Below are positions 27,904 to 37,019 of a DNA stretch of 64,000 nucleotides, in pieces. The notes below the pieces were generated by a model, which had not been told where the DNA came from, searched no databases, and saw only the letters and a list, made by a program, of their open reading frames with translations. How positions within the stretch are numbered: position 1 is the first letter of the stretch; the number at the start of each line of letters is the position of its first letter. The DNA is taken from contig CBDHHG010000009.1 in the NCBI GenBank assembly GCA_965263225.1, positions 148,473 to 212,472 on the forward strand. Reading direction: 5' to 3'. The stretch is from DT-111 sp965263225 (GTDB taxonomy: Bacteria; Bacteroidota; Bacteroidia; Chitinophagales; Saprospiraceae). Both the position numbers and the translations under genes were made by a program.

Positions 27904-30162
27904 TTAAATGGATACTCTTAAACCAAAAGCAAAACTGCGCTGCTTGTAATACTCTTGTGTCAAAGTAGGTCTTACTTCAGGATCAAGCGGTTTACGCATA
28001 TTGGTAAATTCCCAAATATTCGCTCCAGTCAAATAAAGTTGTACATCGGAAATTCCAATCTTCCCTAGTTTATCCATTGGCAAGAAATAAGAAAGTGTTA
28101 CGTTCTTCAATCTTACGAAAGCAGCATTCTGTACGTAGCGACTTTGTGGCTGTACATTTTGCTTAGTATTGGTCGAAATATGAGGAGCGGGAAAATAAGC
28201 ATCCCGGTTTTCTTCACTCCAAGTATCTGTGATGTAATAGTTCTCCACGTGGCCAGCATTAAATGGATAGAAAGCTACCCAATTGCCATTTGGAGGCCAG
28301 TACTGCTGCTTTAATACGCCTTGGAAGAAGACATTCAATGAAATATTCTTATACCGCAGATCTGTGTTAATACCAAAGTTGTATCTAGGCGCTTCATTGG
28401 CGATGATAGCCAAGTCTCCATGATTCTCAAGGGTATTATCCCCTACAGTAATCTTACCATCACCATCAAGATCGGAATATCTAATATCGCCTGGTCTCCA
28501 GTTGGCTCCAATATTGGACTGATCAGCAGAAGTACTTACCTCTTCTTCAGTCTGGAAAATACCTTGTGTAATGTATCCCCAACGATCACCAATTTGGTAT
28601 CCTACGTAGTACTCATCAAGAGAACCCGTCGGATTGTCATACTTGGTAATTTCCGCTCTGGAATCAGATAAGGCCAAAGTGATCCCATAATCCCAATCTT
28701 TGTTAATTCTCTCTCTCCAGGTTGCCGCTAATTCCCAACCCGTAGTCTTCAAATCAGCTGCATTGGCATCAGGACCAGGCGTACCAAGAATAGAAGGATA
28801 GGAAACACCCGTCAACATATCCTTGGTCTCTCTAGAGAAGATATCAAAAGCGATGTCCAACTTATTGTTGAGGACAGAAATATCGATACCTAAGTTTTGG
28901 GAAGTAACCGATTCCCAAGTCAGGGTAGGACTTACCAGACCCGCTGCGGATACGTAAGGTGCACGTGCGCCTGCCGAGAACATATAAGGTGAAGTAGAAG
29001 AACCCAAGGTAGGAATCGCAGGATAGAAGTTGTTTCCTAACAACTGATTACCTAAAGTACCATAAGAAGCACGTAGCTTAAGGTTATCTAGCCAGCCTGA
29101 AGTACCCTCCATAAAGCCCTCTTGAGATATTCTCCAGCCTGCGGAGAAGGAAGGAAAGAACCCGAATCGGTCATCCTTTGGGAATCTGGATGTCCCATCA
29201 TAGCGTCCATTAGCTTCGAACAAATAGCGCTCCTTGAAGATATAGTTCACTCGGTAGAATACACCACGTAGGGAAACATCAGATTTACCGCCATAGGTCT
29301 CCTGGCTTCCTGTTGTTGCATTCAAGTCTGCAACTGTTGGTGTAATTAAGCCGAATGCTCTGGATCTGATAAACTGGTTTTTACCCCATTCTTGATTGAA
29401 ACCAACCATTACCTTGAAATAATGAGTATTGTCTCTATCAATGGTGTAATCAGCAAAGGTATTCAACACATAGTATTGATTGTTATTAGCTTGATTATTG
29501 ATAAAGTCGGTAGCACTAAAGCCATTGCCAATAACCAATGCATTCAGATCCTGATTTTCAATTACATCCACCTTACTTCGGACTTGCTGAAGGTCCCGGT
29601 AAGTGTAGTTGGCAGAAAATTCTCCTCTGATGCTTAGTCCTGGGAGAGGACTGAGGGTGGCCCCTTGCGTGAGTATAATGTCATTTCTGGTCCAGGTATC
29701 GCGTCCTCCTTGTTCCAAATAAGGCAAGAAGTTTACACTCTGGAAATGCATGCCGATATACTGTTCGTATTGGTCTCGGTCACCTGGCGTCAAATAATAG
29801 TCTAGATCAGGAAAAGTGAGCGGATTCAGTGGGTTCACGCGGGCAAAGGTATTGATATTCACATCCCAATTGTAGAAGTGAGGTTTGTCACTTTGTTCGG
29901 TAGTAACCAATGCTCTGGAATCCAGTTTTAACCAATCATTTATTCTTACATCCCCCTTGATCAAAGCATTGTAACGCTTGAAGTTTTCGTTCTTCTCTTT
30001 ATTTTTCAAGTATCCATCCTTGTCGAGAACACCAATGGAAACGTAATAAGAAGATCTATCACTTGCTCCGGATATACTTAGATCGTATTTGGATTGTGGC
30101 GCCCAGTCCGTGAGGGATTTGGTCTTGGTAGTTATTGAAACCATAGAAGCGAAGCGAGCCAT
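27904..30162 (-). pseudogene. SusC/RagA TonB-dependent transporter, C-terminal barrel part
   Basis: 752 codons in one frame, from SLTDWAPQSKYDLSISGAS (the usual SusC sequence just after the plug) to the C-terminal strand YYKQRSFAFGLRVSI. It holds the barrel with SusC hallmarks: NVNTFARVNPLNPLTF-like, GTSRFPKDDRFGFFPSFSAGWRIS, LKLRASYGTLGNQ, DIRYSDLDGDGKIT and YVQNAAFVRLKNVTLSYFLP. The ATG at its 5' end is internal: the frame is joined to the upstream plug-coding parts only through single-base frameshifts near 30118-30120 and 30170. As read, no single product covers plug and barrel. The gene is followed 12 bases later by susD. Confidence 0.85.
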
Positions 30163-31468
30163 TAAACACTCCCCAAAGCGTTTTCCGGGGTTGGGTTTTC
30201 GCTATACCTTCTTGTGCCATCGATATAATCCTGATCAAACCCAACACCATTGGTACGGTAGGTAGCTAAATCCCTGGCTTTGACATACTCATATGGGTCC
30301 GTCACGGGGTCAATAAACATGATCGGCTTAGAAGCAGCGAGCTCCGTTCCAAAAGTAAGTCTCATTTTTCCTTCACGGCCTTTTTTCGTTTCCACCAGAA
30401 TAACACCAAAGGCCGCACGAGCACCATATACAGCAGCCGCTGAAGCATCTTTCAGCACACTAATGTTTGCTATATCATTAGGGTTTAGCTTATTGAGATC
30501 CATCGGCACACCATCTACCAACACCAATGGGCTACCACCATTGATCGACTCAAATCCCCTGATATTGAAATCGATGGGAGCAGCAGGGTCCCCATTTCTG
30601 ATATTCACATTAAGGTTGGCAATCACACCTTGCAAGCCCTCCCCTACGTTAGGGATGGGCCTGGATTCCAATCTTTCTCCATCCATGGCCGCTACCGCAC
30701 CGGTCAGATTCACTTTTTTTTGAGAACCGTAACCTACCACAACCACCTCATCTAAAGCAGTGACACTGGCATCCAAGGCTATATCAATTACAGCTCGTCC
30801 ATCGACGGGTACTTCTAAGGGCGCGTAACCCGTATAAGAAAAGACCAGGATAGCATTTTCATCCTCTAGATCCAGTGATATTTACCGTCCAGGTCCGTAA
30901 CGGTACCCGAACTTGTTCCTTTAACCAAAATTGATACACCAATTAAGGGTATCCCCTCATCAGCAGAAGTCACCGTACCAGAAATCCGAATCTTCTCTTC
31001 CATATCTACAATCACCTCAGTGATAGACCTGAACTGCGCAGCTGGTTTTGTAGTCTTTCTTTGTAGGCGGACTTCCCCTTTGGTTTCCAGTTTTTGAATC
31101 TGCTTTATTTTTCTTTCTAGCTTCTTGGCATTTTTCGTGCCTTTCTTATCATTTCGGAAAATCACAAAATATTTCTTGCCAATGGCCTTGTGCTGAAAAC
31201 CTGTTTGCTTCAGCAATCGCCCTAGGGGCAGATTCCAGTTTCTCCCCCTGAATGAAATGAAAGTCTACCTTGACGTCACGAAGTAATTTAGTCTCATAAG
31301 AGAATACCACTTCGTAACGTTCGCCCATTTCGTCTAGTACTGTGATAAATTGTTTGGGTTGAATTTCAGAGAATCCAGCGTTGGCTAAAACTGGCTGTAG
31401 AATGCTTGGTAGTACGAAAAGCAGCATCCACAGCAAATTCCTTGGTTTGTAGAATTTGGCAAAATCAT
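30162..31468 (-). pseudogene. SusC/RagA transporter, N-terminal STN, carboxypeptidase-like and plug parts, frameshifted
   Basis: Fragments of one gene in alternating frames. ATG at 31466-31468 leads to FAKFYKPRNLLWMLLFVLP (signal) if one T is added to the A/T run 31461-31464. The STN domain follows (31436-31229). A C is missing in the G4/C4 run at 31225-31228, before PLGRLLKQTGFQHKAIGKK. A carboxypeptidase-like domain follows (RISGTVTSADEGIPLIGVSI) up to YHWI-stop at 30866, where one base is missing near 30874. Then come DLEDENAILVFSYTGYAPLE and the plug (EVVVVGYGSQKKVNLTGAVA, 30776-30162). ENAWGVFNGSLRFYGFNNY needs a T removed near 30170. The STN domain marks it as a signalling transducer working with FecR and the ECF sigma factor. 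Confidence 0.85.
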
Positions 31469-31553
31469 AATCTTAGTGATTTATTAAGTTAAGTTATGGA
31501 GAGCTGGAAGACTACTGCGTGGTTGTTTTCCAGCCTTTTCTTTTTAGAGCTAT

Positions 31554-32565
31554 CTACTCAATCACTAATTGGGTGTCTGTTCGAGTAACGGTGAGCCCTG
31601 TCATCTCTTGCAGAACAGAAAGCATAGTGTCATAATTGTCAATGGGAATAGCAATAGTAAACTTGCGGGTTAATGATGAGCTTGATCAACGACTTCATAA
31701 CTGAGCCCATAGATTTCGTTGATTTTTTGTAGAATGTCAGAGAATTTGGCATTTTCGAGGAACACGAAGCCGTCCCGCCAGGAACTGGGCTCCTCCACTT
31801 TTGGGGGTTAGTTTTTGTGGTTTCTTAGTCTTTTTGGGAATAAGTCACTAATTCTCCGGGTTCCATCAGTATTTCTTCGCTAAAGGTGTCGAAGTTGAGT
31901 TTAACCTTACCTTCTTCTAAAAATACCTTCGTTTCTTCATGATGTGTGTTTACGTTGAAACTCGTGCCTAATACTTCGACTGTCAGATCATTAGTTAAGA
32001 CACAAAATTTCTGCCCCGTGCGTTGCTTTTTGGTAACGTGAAAAAAAGCTTCTCCCGTTAGCCACACGATTCGACTTTCTCTGTTGGTCCAATTGTCTCG
32101 ATAAGAAATGGAAGAATTAGCATTGAGTTCTACTATGGAGCTATCTGGTAAGATGAGTGTTTGTTGTTCTGCAAAAGCAGTTTGGATAGTAATAAGCGGC
32201 GTTCTAAGTTCATTAAATAACCAGACACCCAACGCTAGTAGTAAGCCCACACTGGCAGCTACTCCGACGCCAATCCGCCATCTTCTCCTTTTAGATACAA
32301 CCTCCAAGGGGGAAGGCGTTGGCTTTAGATCAGGTGCTTGTTCATCGTTTTTAACCTTCGCTAAAACGCTTTCATATATCCTTTCAGACTCCTCTGAACT
32401 TGGCTCAGACAGCTCCTTCATATTTGCCCAGATCAGGGACATCACCTCGGTATAATCCGCGCTGGGATTAGCCTTGATATGATCAAAAAGAAGTTCTACT
32501 TCCTGCCTGCTACAAGTGCCTTCATACAACTTCTGTATCAACTTGTCAATGTCTGTCTTGGACAT
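31554..32565 (-). pseudogene. FecR-family anti-sigma factor, C-terminus frameshifted
   Basis: The intact frame (32565-31825, 246 residues) has an N-terminal cytoplasmic helical region (MSKTDIDKLIQKLYEGTCSR), one membrane span (IGVGVAASVGLLLALGVWLF) and the periplasmic FecR domain (ESRIVWLTGEAFFHVTK, LTVEVLGTSFNVNTH, EEGKVKLNF, MEPGELVTYS). It stops at QKD. The expected DUF4974 signalling domain is still present downstream but in other frames: EEPSSWRDGFVFLENAKFSD and ILQKINEIYGLSYEVV, then RKFTIAIPIDNYDTMLSVLQ and TGLTVTRTDTQLVIE-stop at 31554. One extra A near 31835, one extra C in the run near 31806-31810 and one missing base near 31679 would restore a protein of about 335 residues. Confidence 0.85.
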
Positions 32566-32698
32566 AGTCTTGATGGGTGGTTTTACTTCTATACCCGAAT
32601 AAATTATTAGAAAGTATTACTCTGGCGAGATATTTTTTAAAAAAAAAACTCTATATTCAATTGAAAATTTCCTGAAGAGGGACCAACTATAAACAAGC

Positions 32699-33274
32699 AT
32701 GCAAGAAGTCAAATCACATTTGAGGCGCCTGCAACTAGGTGATTCAAAGGGCTTTCGCTGGCTTTTTGAACATTACCACCAAAAGGTCTTTTCGTTTGCA
32801 CTACGGTTCGTAAAAAACCGTCAAGTAGCTGAAGAACTTACTTCCGATGTATTCCTAAAATTGTGGAAAAAACGGAGTCAGATAGAGACCGAAGGTTCCT
32901 TACAACAGTTGTTACTTACCATCACGAGAGGATTAGCCATTGATCATTTGCGCAAGGTTGCGCGAACTAGTAAATCCAGAGAATCTTATTGGCTAAATTA
33001 CCAGGCACATCTTCCGGAATCCGTAGAAGAAGAAAAATTTGAGGAGAATTTGGCGGCCATTCATGAAGCGATGAAGGGATTACCCCCAAAAAGAAGAAAA
33101 GTCTTCGAATTACGATACAAAGAAGAACTATCCTATCAACAGATTGCTCAAATGCTGGATGTATCTCCCAATACGGTCAAAGTGCATCTCAATAAAGCCA
33201 CCAAATACCTAAAACAACAATTGGAAATCCATTATGATTGGGGCTTGGTTCTTTTCCTGGTCGCTATAAGTTAA
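32699..33274 (+). CDS. ECF sigma-70 factor
   Basis: 191 residues. Region 2 is FEHYHQKVFSFALRFVKNRQ followed by VAEELTSDVFLKLWKKR (core binding and -10 recognition). Region 4 is LPPKRRKVFELRYKEELSYQ followed by QIAQMLDVSPNTVKVHLNKA (helix-turn-helix). It belongs to the Bacteroidota ECF group that pairs with FecR and SusC transducers. It diverges from the fecR gene across 133 bases, an AT-rich region with a long A-tract at about 32638-32649. Adjacent placement suggests it controls the SusCD/heparinase-like locus; with FecR truncated, control may be altered. Confidence 0.93.
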   Translation: MQEVKSHLRRLQLGDSKGFRWLFEHYHQKVFSFALRFVKNRQVAEELTSDVFLKLWKKRSQIETEGSLQQLLLTITRGLAIDHLRKVARTSKSRESYWLNYQAHLPESVEEEKFEENLAAIHEAMKGLPPKRRKVFELRYKEELSYQQIAQMLDVSPNTVKVHLNKATKYLKQQLEIHYDWGLVLFLVAIS

Positions 33275-33284
33275 GTTGGAAGGT

Positions 33285-33899
33285 TTATAGGTCACGCAAC
33301 AAGTGTCCCATTTGCTGCTGCTTTGTTCTCAAGTAATTGATATTATCGTTATTGGGACTAATCACTAGGGGTACCCGCTCTATCAACTCAATTGGGGATT
33401 GCTCAAAGGCACCAATCTTGTCAGGGTTATTGGTCAGTAACTTGATCCGCTTCACTTCCAGCGCATTTAGCATATCTAATGCTACTTGGTAAGAACGGTC
33501 ATCAGTAGCGAGTCCCAATTGATGATTGGCCTGGATTGTATCCATCCCTAAATCCTGGTAATTATATGCCTTCAACTTATTAATGATACCAATCCCACGC
33601 CCTTCTTGCCGAAGATACAATACCACTCCGCCTTCTTTACTGGTCAGCTCCATCGACTTAGCTAATTGTTCCCCACAATCACAACGCTTTGAACCAAAGA
33701 GGTCCCCTGTAATGCATTCAGAGTGAATTCGTGTTAGCACTATTTGATCCGCTGAAAAGTCTTCATGTACTAGTGCCAGATGCGGCATCCAATCCTCTTC
33801 ATCTTTGGCAAAAGCCAGCATATTAAACATTCCCCAAGGAGTGGGTATACTAGCCTCAGCTTGTTTTTTGAATTCCATTCCTTCTGTGTTACTCGACAT
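33285..33899 (-). CDS. ribA: GTP cyclohydrolase II
   Basis: 204 residues. First committed step of riboflavin synthesis: GTP to 2,5-diamino-6-ribosylamino-pyrimidinone phosphate plus formate and pyrophosphate. The zinc site is ECITGDLFGSKRCDCGEQL (Cys62, Cys73, Cys75), followed by LRQEGRGIGIINKLKAYNYQ. It is a stand-alone RibA, without the RibB domain found fused in many bacteria. The frame is open up to 33980, but the -7 element at 33937-33944 lies inside that extension, so a start at 33899 (MSSNTEG) is preferred; MEFKKQAEAS (33878) is another option. It is convergent with the sigma factor gene. Confidence 0.93.
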   Translation of the reverse strand: MSSNTEGMEFKKQAEASIPTPWGMFNMLAFAKDEEDWMPHLALVHEDFSADQIVLTRIHSECITGDLFGSKRCDCGEQLAKSMELTSKEGGVVLYLRQEGRGIGIINKLKAYNYQDLGMDTIQANHQLGLATDDRSYQVALDMLNALEVKRIKLLTNNPDKIGAFEQSPIELIERVPLVISPNNDNINYLRTKQQQMGHLLRDL

Positions 33900-33936
33900 T
33901 GTAAGCTTACTCAAAACATCCACAATTAGAACTGCG

Positions 33937-33944
33937 CAAAGATA
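33937..33944 (-). promoter_or_regulatory. -7 element of ribA
   Basis: Minus strand TATCTTTG matches TAnnTTTG exactly, 37 bases before the preferred ribA start. A -33 TTG at about 33970-33972 is spaced at 25 bases, longer than usual. Confidence 0.45.
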
Positions 33945-34152
33945 GCAGATAAAACAGCAGTTGCCAGCCCAATTCAACAAGAGCTATTCCGAAAACTGGA
34001 GTTCCCAGAATCCTCTTACCTATTAAAGGTACAATTGTGATATAAGTTGCGAAAATACGACAAGAGGTGAATTTTTCTTTATCCTACCCTGACAGTTTTG
34101 TGGTTTTACTCCCGATGAGGATCTGTAATTCCTATCTGACTGCTTAACTTCC

Positions 34153-34802
34153 ATGCGCAGGTATCCCCTACATAACAGCACGGATGTTACTCTTCAACCT
34201 TCTAGGCCTTCCGTAGAAGAAACCTACAATACAATCATTGCGGATCTCGAAAAAGCCAAGGGCCTCGTAGGTAACGGCAATGGTACGGGAGGATTAAGTG
34301 CAGCTACCAACAATGCCTTACTTTCTCGTGTGTACCTGTATACTGGGCAGTTTGAGCAGGCCGCTACAGCCGCTACGGCAGCCATCAATGATGGTGGTAC
34401 CGTCACTTCCCGAGCCAATTTCGCTGACCTGTAGAAAGATAAACTGGAACAAGGGATAAATTTCAAGATTAGAATTACAGAAACTAATGGCAATGCTATT
34501 GGTGTTCAGTATAGTCAAACGGGGGCTTCTGGTGTGCTTTCAGAGTACAGTGTAGATTTCTCTCTGTATGAGTTGTATCAAGATAATGTGCAAATCTACT
34601 TACTTCTTTATTGGTCAGTTTGCCAACAAAGAATTCATTCCTATTGCAAAACACTTTGGGCGAGAAACAAGTTCAGTAAACATAGTTGATGCTAAAATTG
34701 TGCGCTGGGAAGAGGTATACTTAACACGTTCCGAAGCAATTGCCTATTCCACAAGCTGAGTTGAATACTAACCCAAAGATGGAACAGAACCCAGGCTATT
34801 GA
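34153..34802 (+). pseudogene. Decayed SusD/RagB remnant
   Basis: The frame from 34153 reads SVEETYNTIIADLEKAKGLV and SAATNNALLSRVYLYTGQFE, typical SusD helices, then ANFADL, a TAG at 34432-34434 where SusD proteins have tyrosine, and KDKLEQGINFKIRITETNGN, YSQTGASGVLSEYSVDFSLY in the same frame. From about 34600 the homology moves one frame over (FANKEFIPIAKHFGRETSSV; KIVRWEEVYLTRSEAIA), then to a third frame for LPIPQAELNTNPKMEQNPGY-stop at 34802, the SusD C-terminus. The N-terminal half and the middle are missing. It is a multiply inactivated copy, about 0.65 kb of a gene normally 1.5-1.8 kb long. Confidence 0.8.
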
Positions 34803-35164
34803 AGGAATACTGTTAAGTAGTTACTCCATTATAGCTGCTAAAATTCTACATCCAGTACCTGTAGAGGTGTAGTCTATTGGACACCAGGGCTGCCCTTCGC
34901 AGAAACTGAAGAGTGAGGAAATTTCAGGGTGATGAGACTTTGAGTCTTTCAGGAATAAGAATCCTACTTCATACTAATCCATCTACCATGAAAACCCAAT
35001 GTGGAGTCCTGGAATTTCTCTCGCTCCTTTTCTATCCTAGGTAAGTTAGAAGATACAGTATTGATTGTAAATGGCATCGTTGCATGAACAATTATCACCC
35101 CAGACATATGTTCATGCAACAACGACCATGTGAATTGCTCAAATCCTTTCTGACAGTATACCTA
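34803..35164. other. Intergenic, no gene seen
   Basis: About 360 bases downstream of the SusD remnant. All frames are interrupted and no further SusD, SusC or enzyme similarity was recognised by reading the translations. The 3' part may hold the terminator of the M57-like gene, but no clear hairpin was found. Confidence 0.45.
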
Positions 35165-35950
35165 CTATTCAGGATACATCAACCGAATGGCGTCTTCATC
35201 ACAAGTTGTGAACACCGGTGGATCACCCCAAATAGTCGTCGCCATAATACTTTCTGGGTCTGAGACGCAAGTGCCACTGATAAATGTACCTTCGCCAGTA
35301 TTGGTATGATGAAAACCCACCACATGTGCCAATTCATGCATTAATATCGTAATTCTATTAGTGGGACTTCCAGAACCAATGTTGGTTTTAATGGCAAGCT
35401 TGGAAGGAAGTCGATTGCAACTGCTAAAGTCTGCCGTCACATAGGCATTACATCCTCCACAGTTATCTGTATTCTCGCCTTGAACCAAGACGTGATTATC
35501 TGCTAAAGGAACCGTCTGAAAATCTACGTGTCCCCGGGCCAAAAAACGAACCTTGGTTCCTGTTAGGTCATTCCAATTACTCATGGCTGCAAAAAGGGCG
35601 GTTCTCCAATAGTCTGGAACAGTAGCATAGTCGATACGAAGTAGAATAGGGTCTACTAGATTATCTGCGAAAGGTGTGCAGGTAAAGACTTCTCGATGCC
35701 TTTCTTCTATATTCCCTTCGGATGCAAGGAATTCATCCAGTTGCTCCGTCAGGTACAAAATATCGCCCTCCACTAGATAGCCATCCTCTCGCTTAAAAAT
35801 ATCCTTTTCATCAAATCCACTATTTACTAGCAATTCGATGTACCTATCGCGAGGTTCAGGGCTTATGTCCTCCAGTAAAGGAGAAACGTTTTGACAAGCC
35901 ATCATTAGGCTAAGGAGCAGCAAGCTGCCCAATACTTTCTTTCCAATCAT
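35165..35950 (-). CDS. M57-like zinc metalloprotease lipoprotein
   Basis: 261 residues from the ATG at 35950; the frame is open upstream to 36001. The lipoprotein signal MIGKKVLGSLLLLSLMMA ends at Cys19. The metzincin zinc motif is HELAHVVGFHH (His205, Glu206, His209, His215), followed by the Met-turn-like segment ESIMATT and the C-terminal DEDAIRLMYPE usual for secreted dual-action HEIGH/M57 peptidases. Cysteines at NCGGC and in ISGTCVSD may form disulfides. It probably sits in the outer membrane as a lipid-anchored protease; substrates are unknown. It stands alone. Confidence 0.85.
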   Translation of the reverse strand: MIGKKVLGSLLLLSLMMACQNVSPLLEDISPEPRDRYIELLVNSGFDEKDIFKREDGYLVEGDILYLTEQLDEFLASEGNIEERHREVFTCTPFADNLVDPILLRIDYATVPDYWRTALFAAMSNWNDLTGTKVRFLARGHVDFQTVPLADNHVLVQGENTDNCGGCNAYVTADFSSCNRLPSKLAIKTNIGSGSPTNRITILMHELAHVVGFHHTNTGEGTFISGTCVSDPESIMATTIWGDPPVFTTCDEDAIRLMYPE

Positions 35951-36000
35951 TGAACGTTGTTTTAAGTTGTAAAAATATATAAAAACAGTACTAACACTCA

Positions 36001-36398
36001 TTTAAGGTCATAGCACAATAGCCCTTACCCCTGGGGTAAAGTTGGAATAGCAGACCAAGACTTTTGATCTTAAAATAAAAATCTAGGTCCAAGTCTACGG
36101 GAGACAACCTACGATCCTTGCATCTAGAAGGTGACTTAAAATGCAAGACGAGGGGACACGATTAGAGTCCTCACTCCAGATCCCAATACAAAGAGAAAAA
36201 TTCTGGTGAAATCAGTTTTTTTAGAAAACGCTATTTAATATTAAGTTTCTACTCAACTTAAGTTGAATATTTTCTAAGATAAAGGTAGGATATCCTTAAC
36301 TCAGTTGCAAGAATTTAACATTTCAAAACCCTACTTTAGCGGTTCAGGTAAGTCCTTCTAATTGGTACCATTAATTCTTTATAGAGAACATTGGAAAA
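36001..36398. other. Intergenic between divergent genes
   Basis: About 400 bases between the divergent M57-like and DUF192 genes. No coding frame. It holds a perfect 14-base palindrome (36253-36266), listed separately. Confidence 0.5.
36253..36266. repeat. 14-bp perfect palindrome
   Basis: TCAACTTAAGTTGA reads the same on both strands and is flanked by AATATTAAG on one side and AATATTTTC on the other. It is 133 bases upstream of the DUF192 gene. It is of a size and symmetry that would suit a dimeric repressor site; no regulator is identified. Confidence 0.45.
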
Positions 36399-36950
36399 AT
36401 GGCAAAGAGAAAAGCAAATAAGAAAAGTAAGGCCAAATCCCGCCCCGCTCCAAAACCCGTCCAGTCACCTAAGCAGCGGCGCATGGGATATCTGGTCCTT
36501 TTATTGTTACTTCCCATAGCAGGTGGGATCATTTATTCTACCCTACCTTCCAAGCCGAAGGTCGGACCGCAGTTTATCAAAGAAGGGGAGCTGCAATTCC
36601 TCCTAGCCGAAAAAGATAGTATCGTAGAGGAGATTGATATCGAGATTGCAGATACGCCAGACACGCGTACTCAAGGATTAATGTGGCGGAGATCCATGGA
36701 GGATAATCAAGGGATGCTATTCATCATGGAGGATAATGAGCCTCAAAGTTTCTGGATGCTCAATACCTATATCTCTTTGGATATCATCTATATAAATGCC
36801 GACAAAGAGATCGTTTCTATTCGGGCTAATACCACTCCACAGTCTACCCAATCTGTTCCCTCTGGCGCCCCTGCTAAGTATGTGGTAGAAGTAAATGCTG
36901 GCTTTGCAGCAGAACATGGCTTAGAAGTAGGAGATCGGATTGATTGGTAG
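36399..36950 (+). CDS. DUF192 family membrane-anchored protein
   Basis: 183 residues. A very basic N-terminus (MAKRKANKKSKAKSRPAPKP) precedes one membrane span (MGYLVLLLLLPIAGGIIYSTL, residues 28-48). The DUF192 domain spans residues 75-183: IDIEIADTPDTRTQGLMWRR, GMLFIMEDNEPQSFWMLNTY, LDIIYINADKEIVSI, and AKYVVEVNAGFAAEHGLEVGD. The domain is widespread and often periplasmic or extracytoplasmic; its function is unknown. A strong two-way terminator follows 14 bases downstream. Confidence 0.9.
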   Translation: MAKRKANKKSKAKSRPAPKPVQSPKQRRMGYLVLLLLLPIAGGIIYSTLPSKPKVGPQFIKEGELQFLLAEKDSIVEEIDIEIADTPDTRTQGLMWRRSMEDNQGMLFIMEDNEPQSFWMLNTYISLDIIYINADKEIVSIRANTTPQSTQSVPSGAPAKYVVEVNAGFAAEHGLEVGDRIDW

Positions 36951-36963
36951 ATTTCCGACCATC

Positions 36964-36999
36964 AAAAAAGCCTGCTCTCCAAGGAAAGCAGGCTTTTTT
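36964..36999. terminator. Bidirectional intrinsic terminator
   Basis: AAAAAAGCCTGCT (36964-36976) pairs perfectly with AGCAGGCTTTTTT (36987-36999), a 13-bp stem with a 10-base loop and T6 runs on both strands. It serves the convergent DUF192 and OmpA-family genes. Confidence 0.92.
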
Positions 37000-37019
37000 G
37001 AACGCATCCAATTGTACAT

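Noticed and set aside
32638..32649. Long A-tract upstream of the sigma factor as a phase-variable promoter
   Set aside because: Length variation cannot be seen in one sequence. It is noted in the finding on the divergent sigma/FecR pair, not claimed separately.
33900..33980. Longer start for ribA (81 extra bases)
   Set aside because: The extension overlaps the -7 promoter element and adds cysteine-rich residues (CCFICYLC) not found in RibA.
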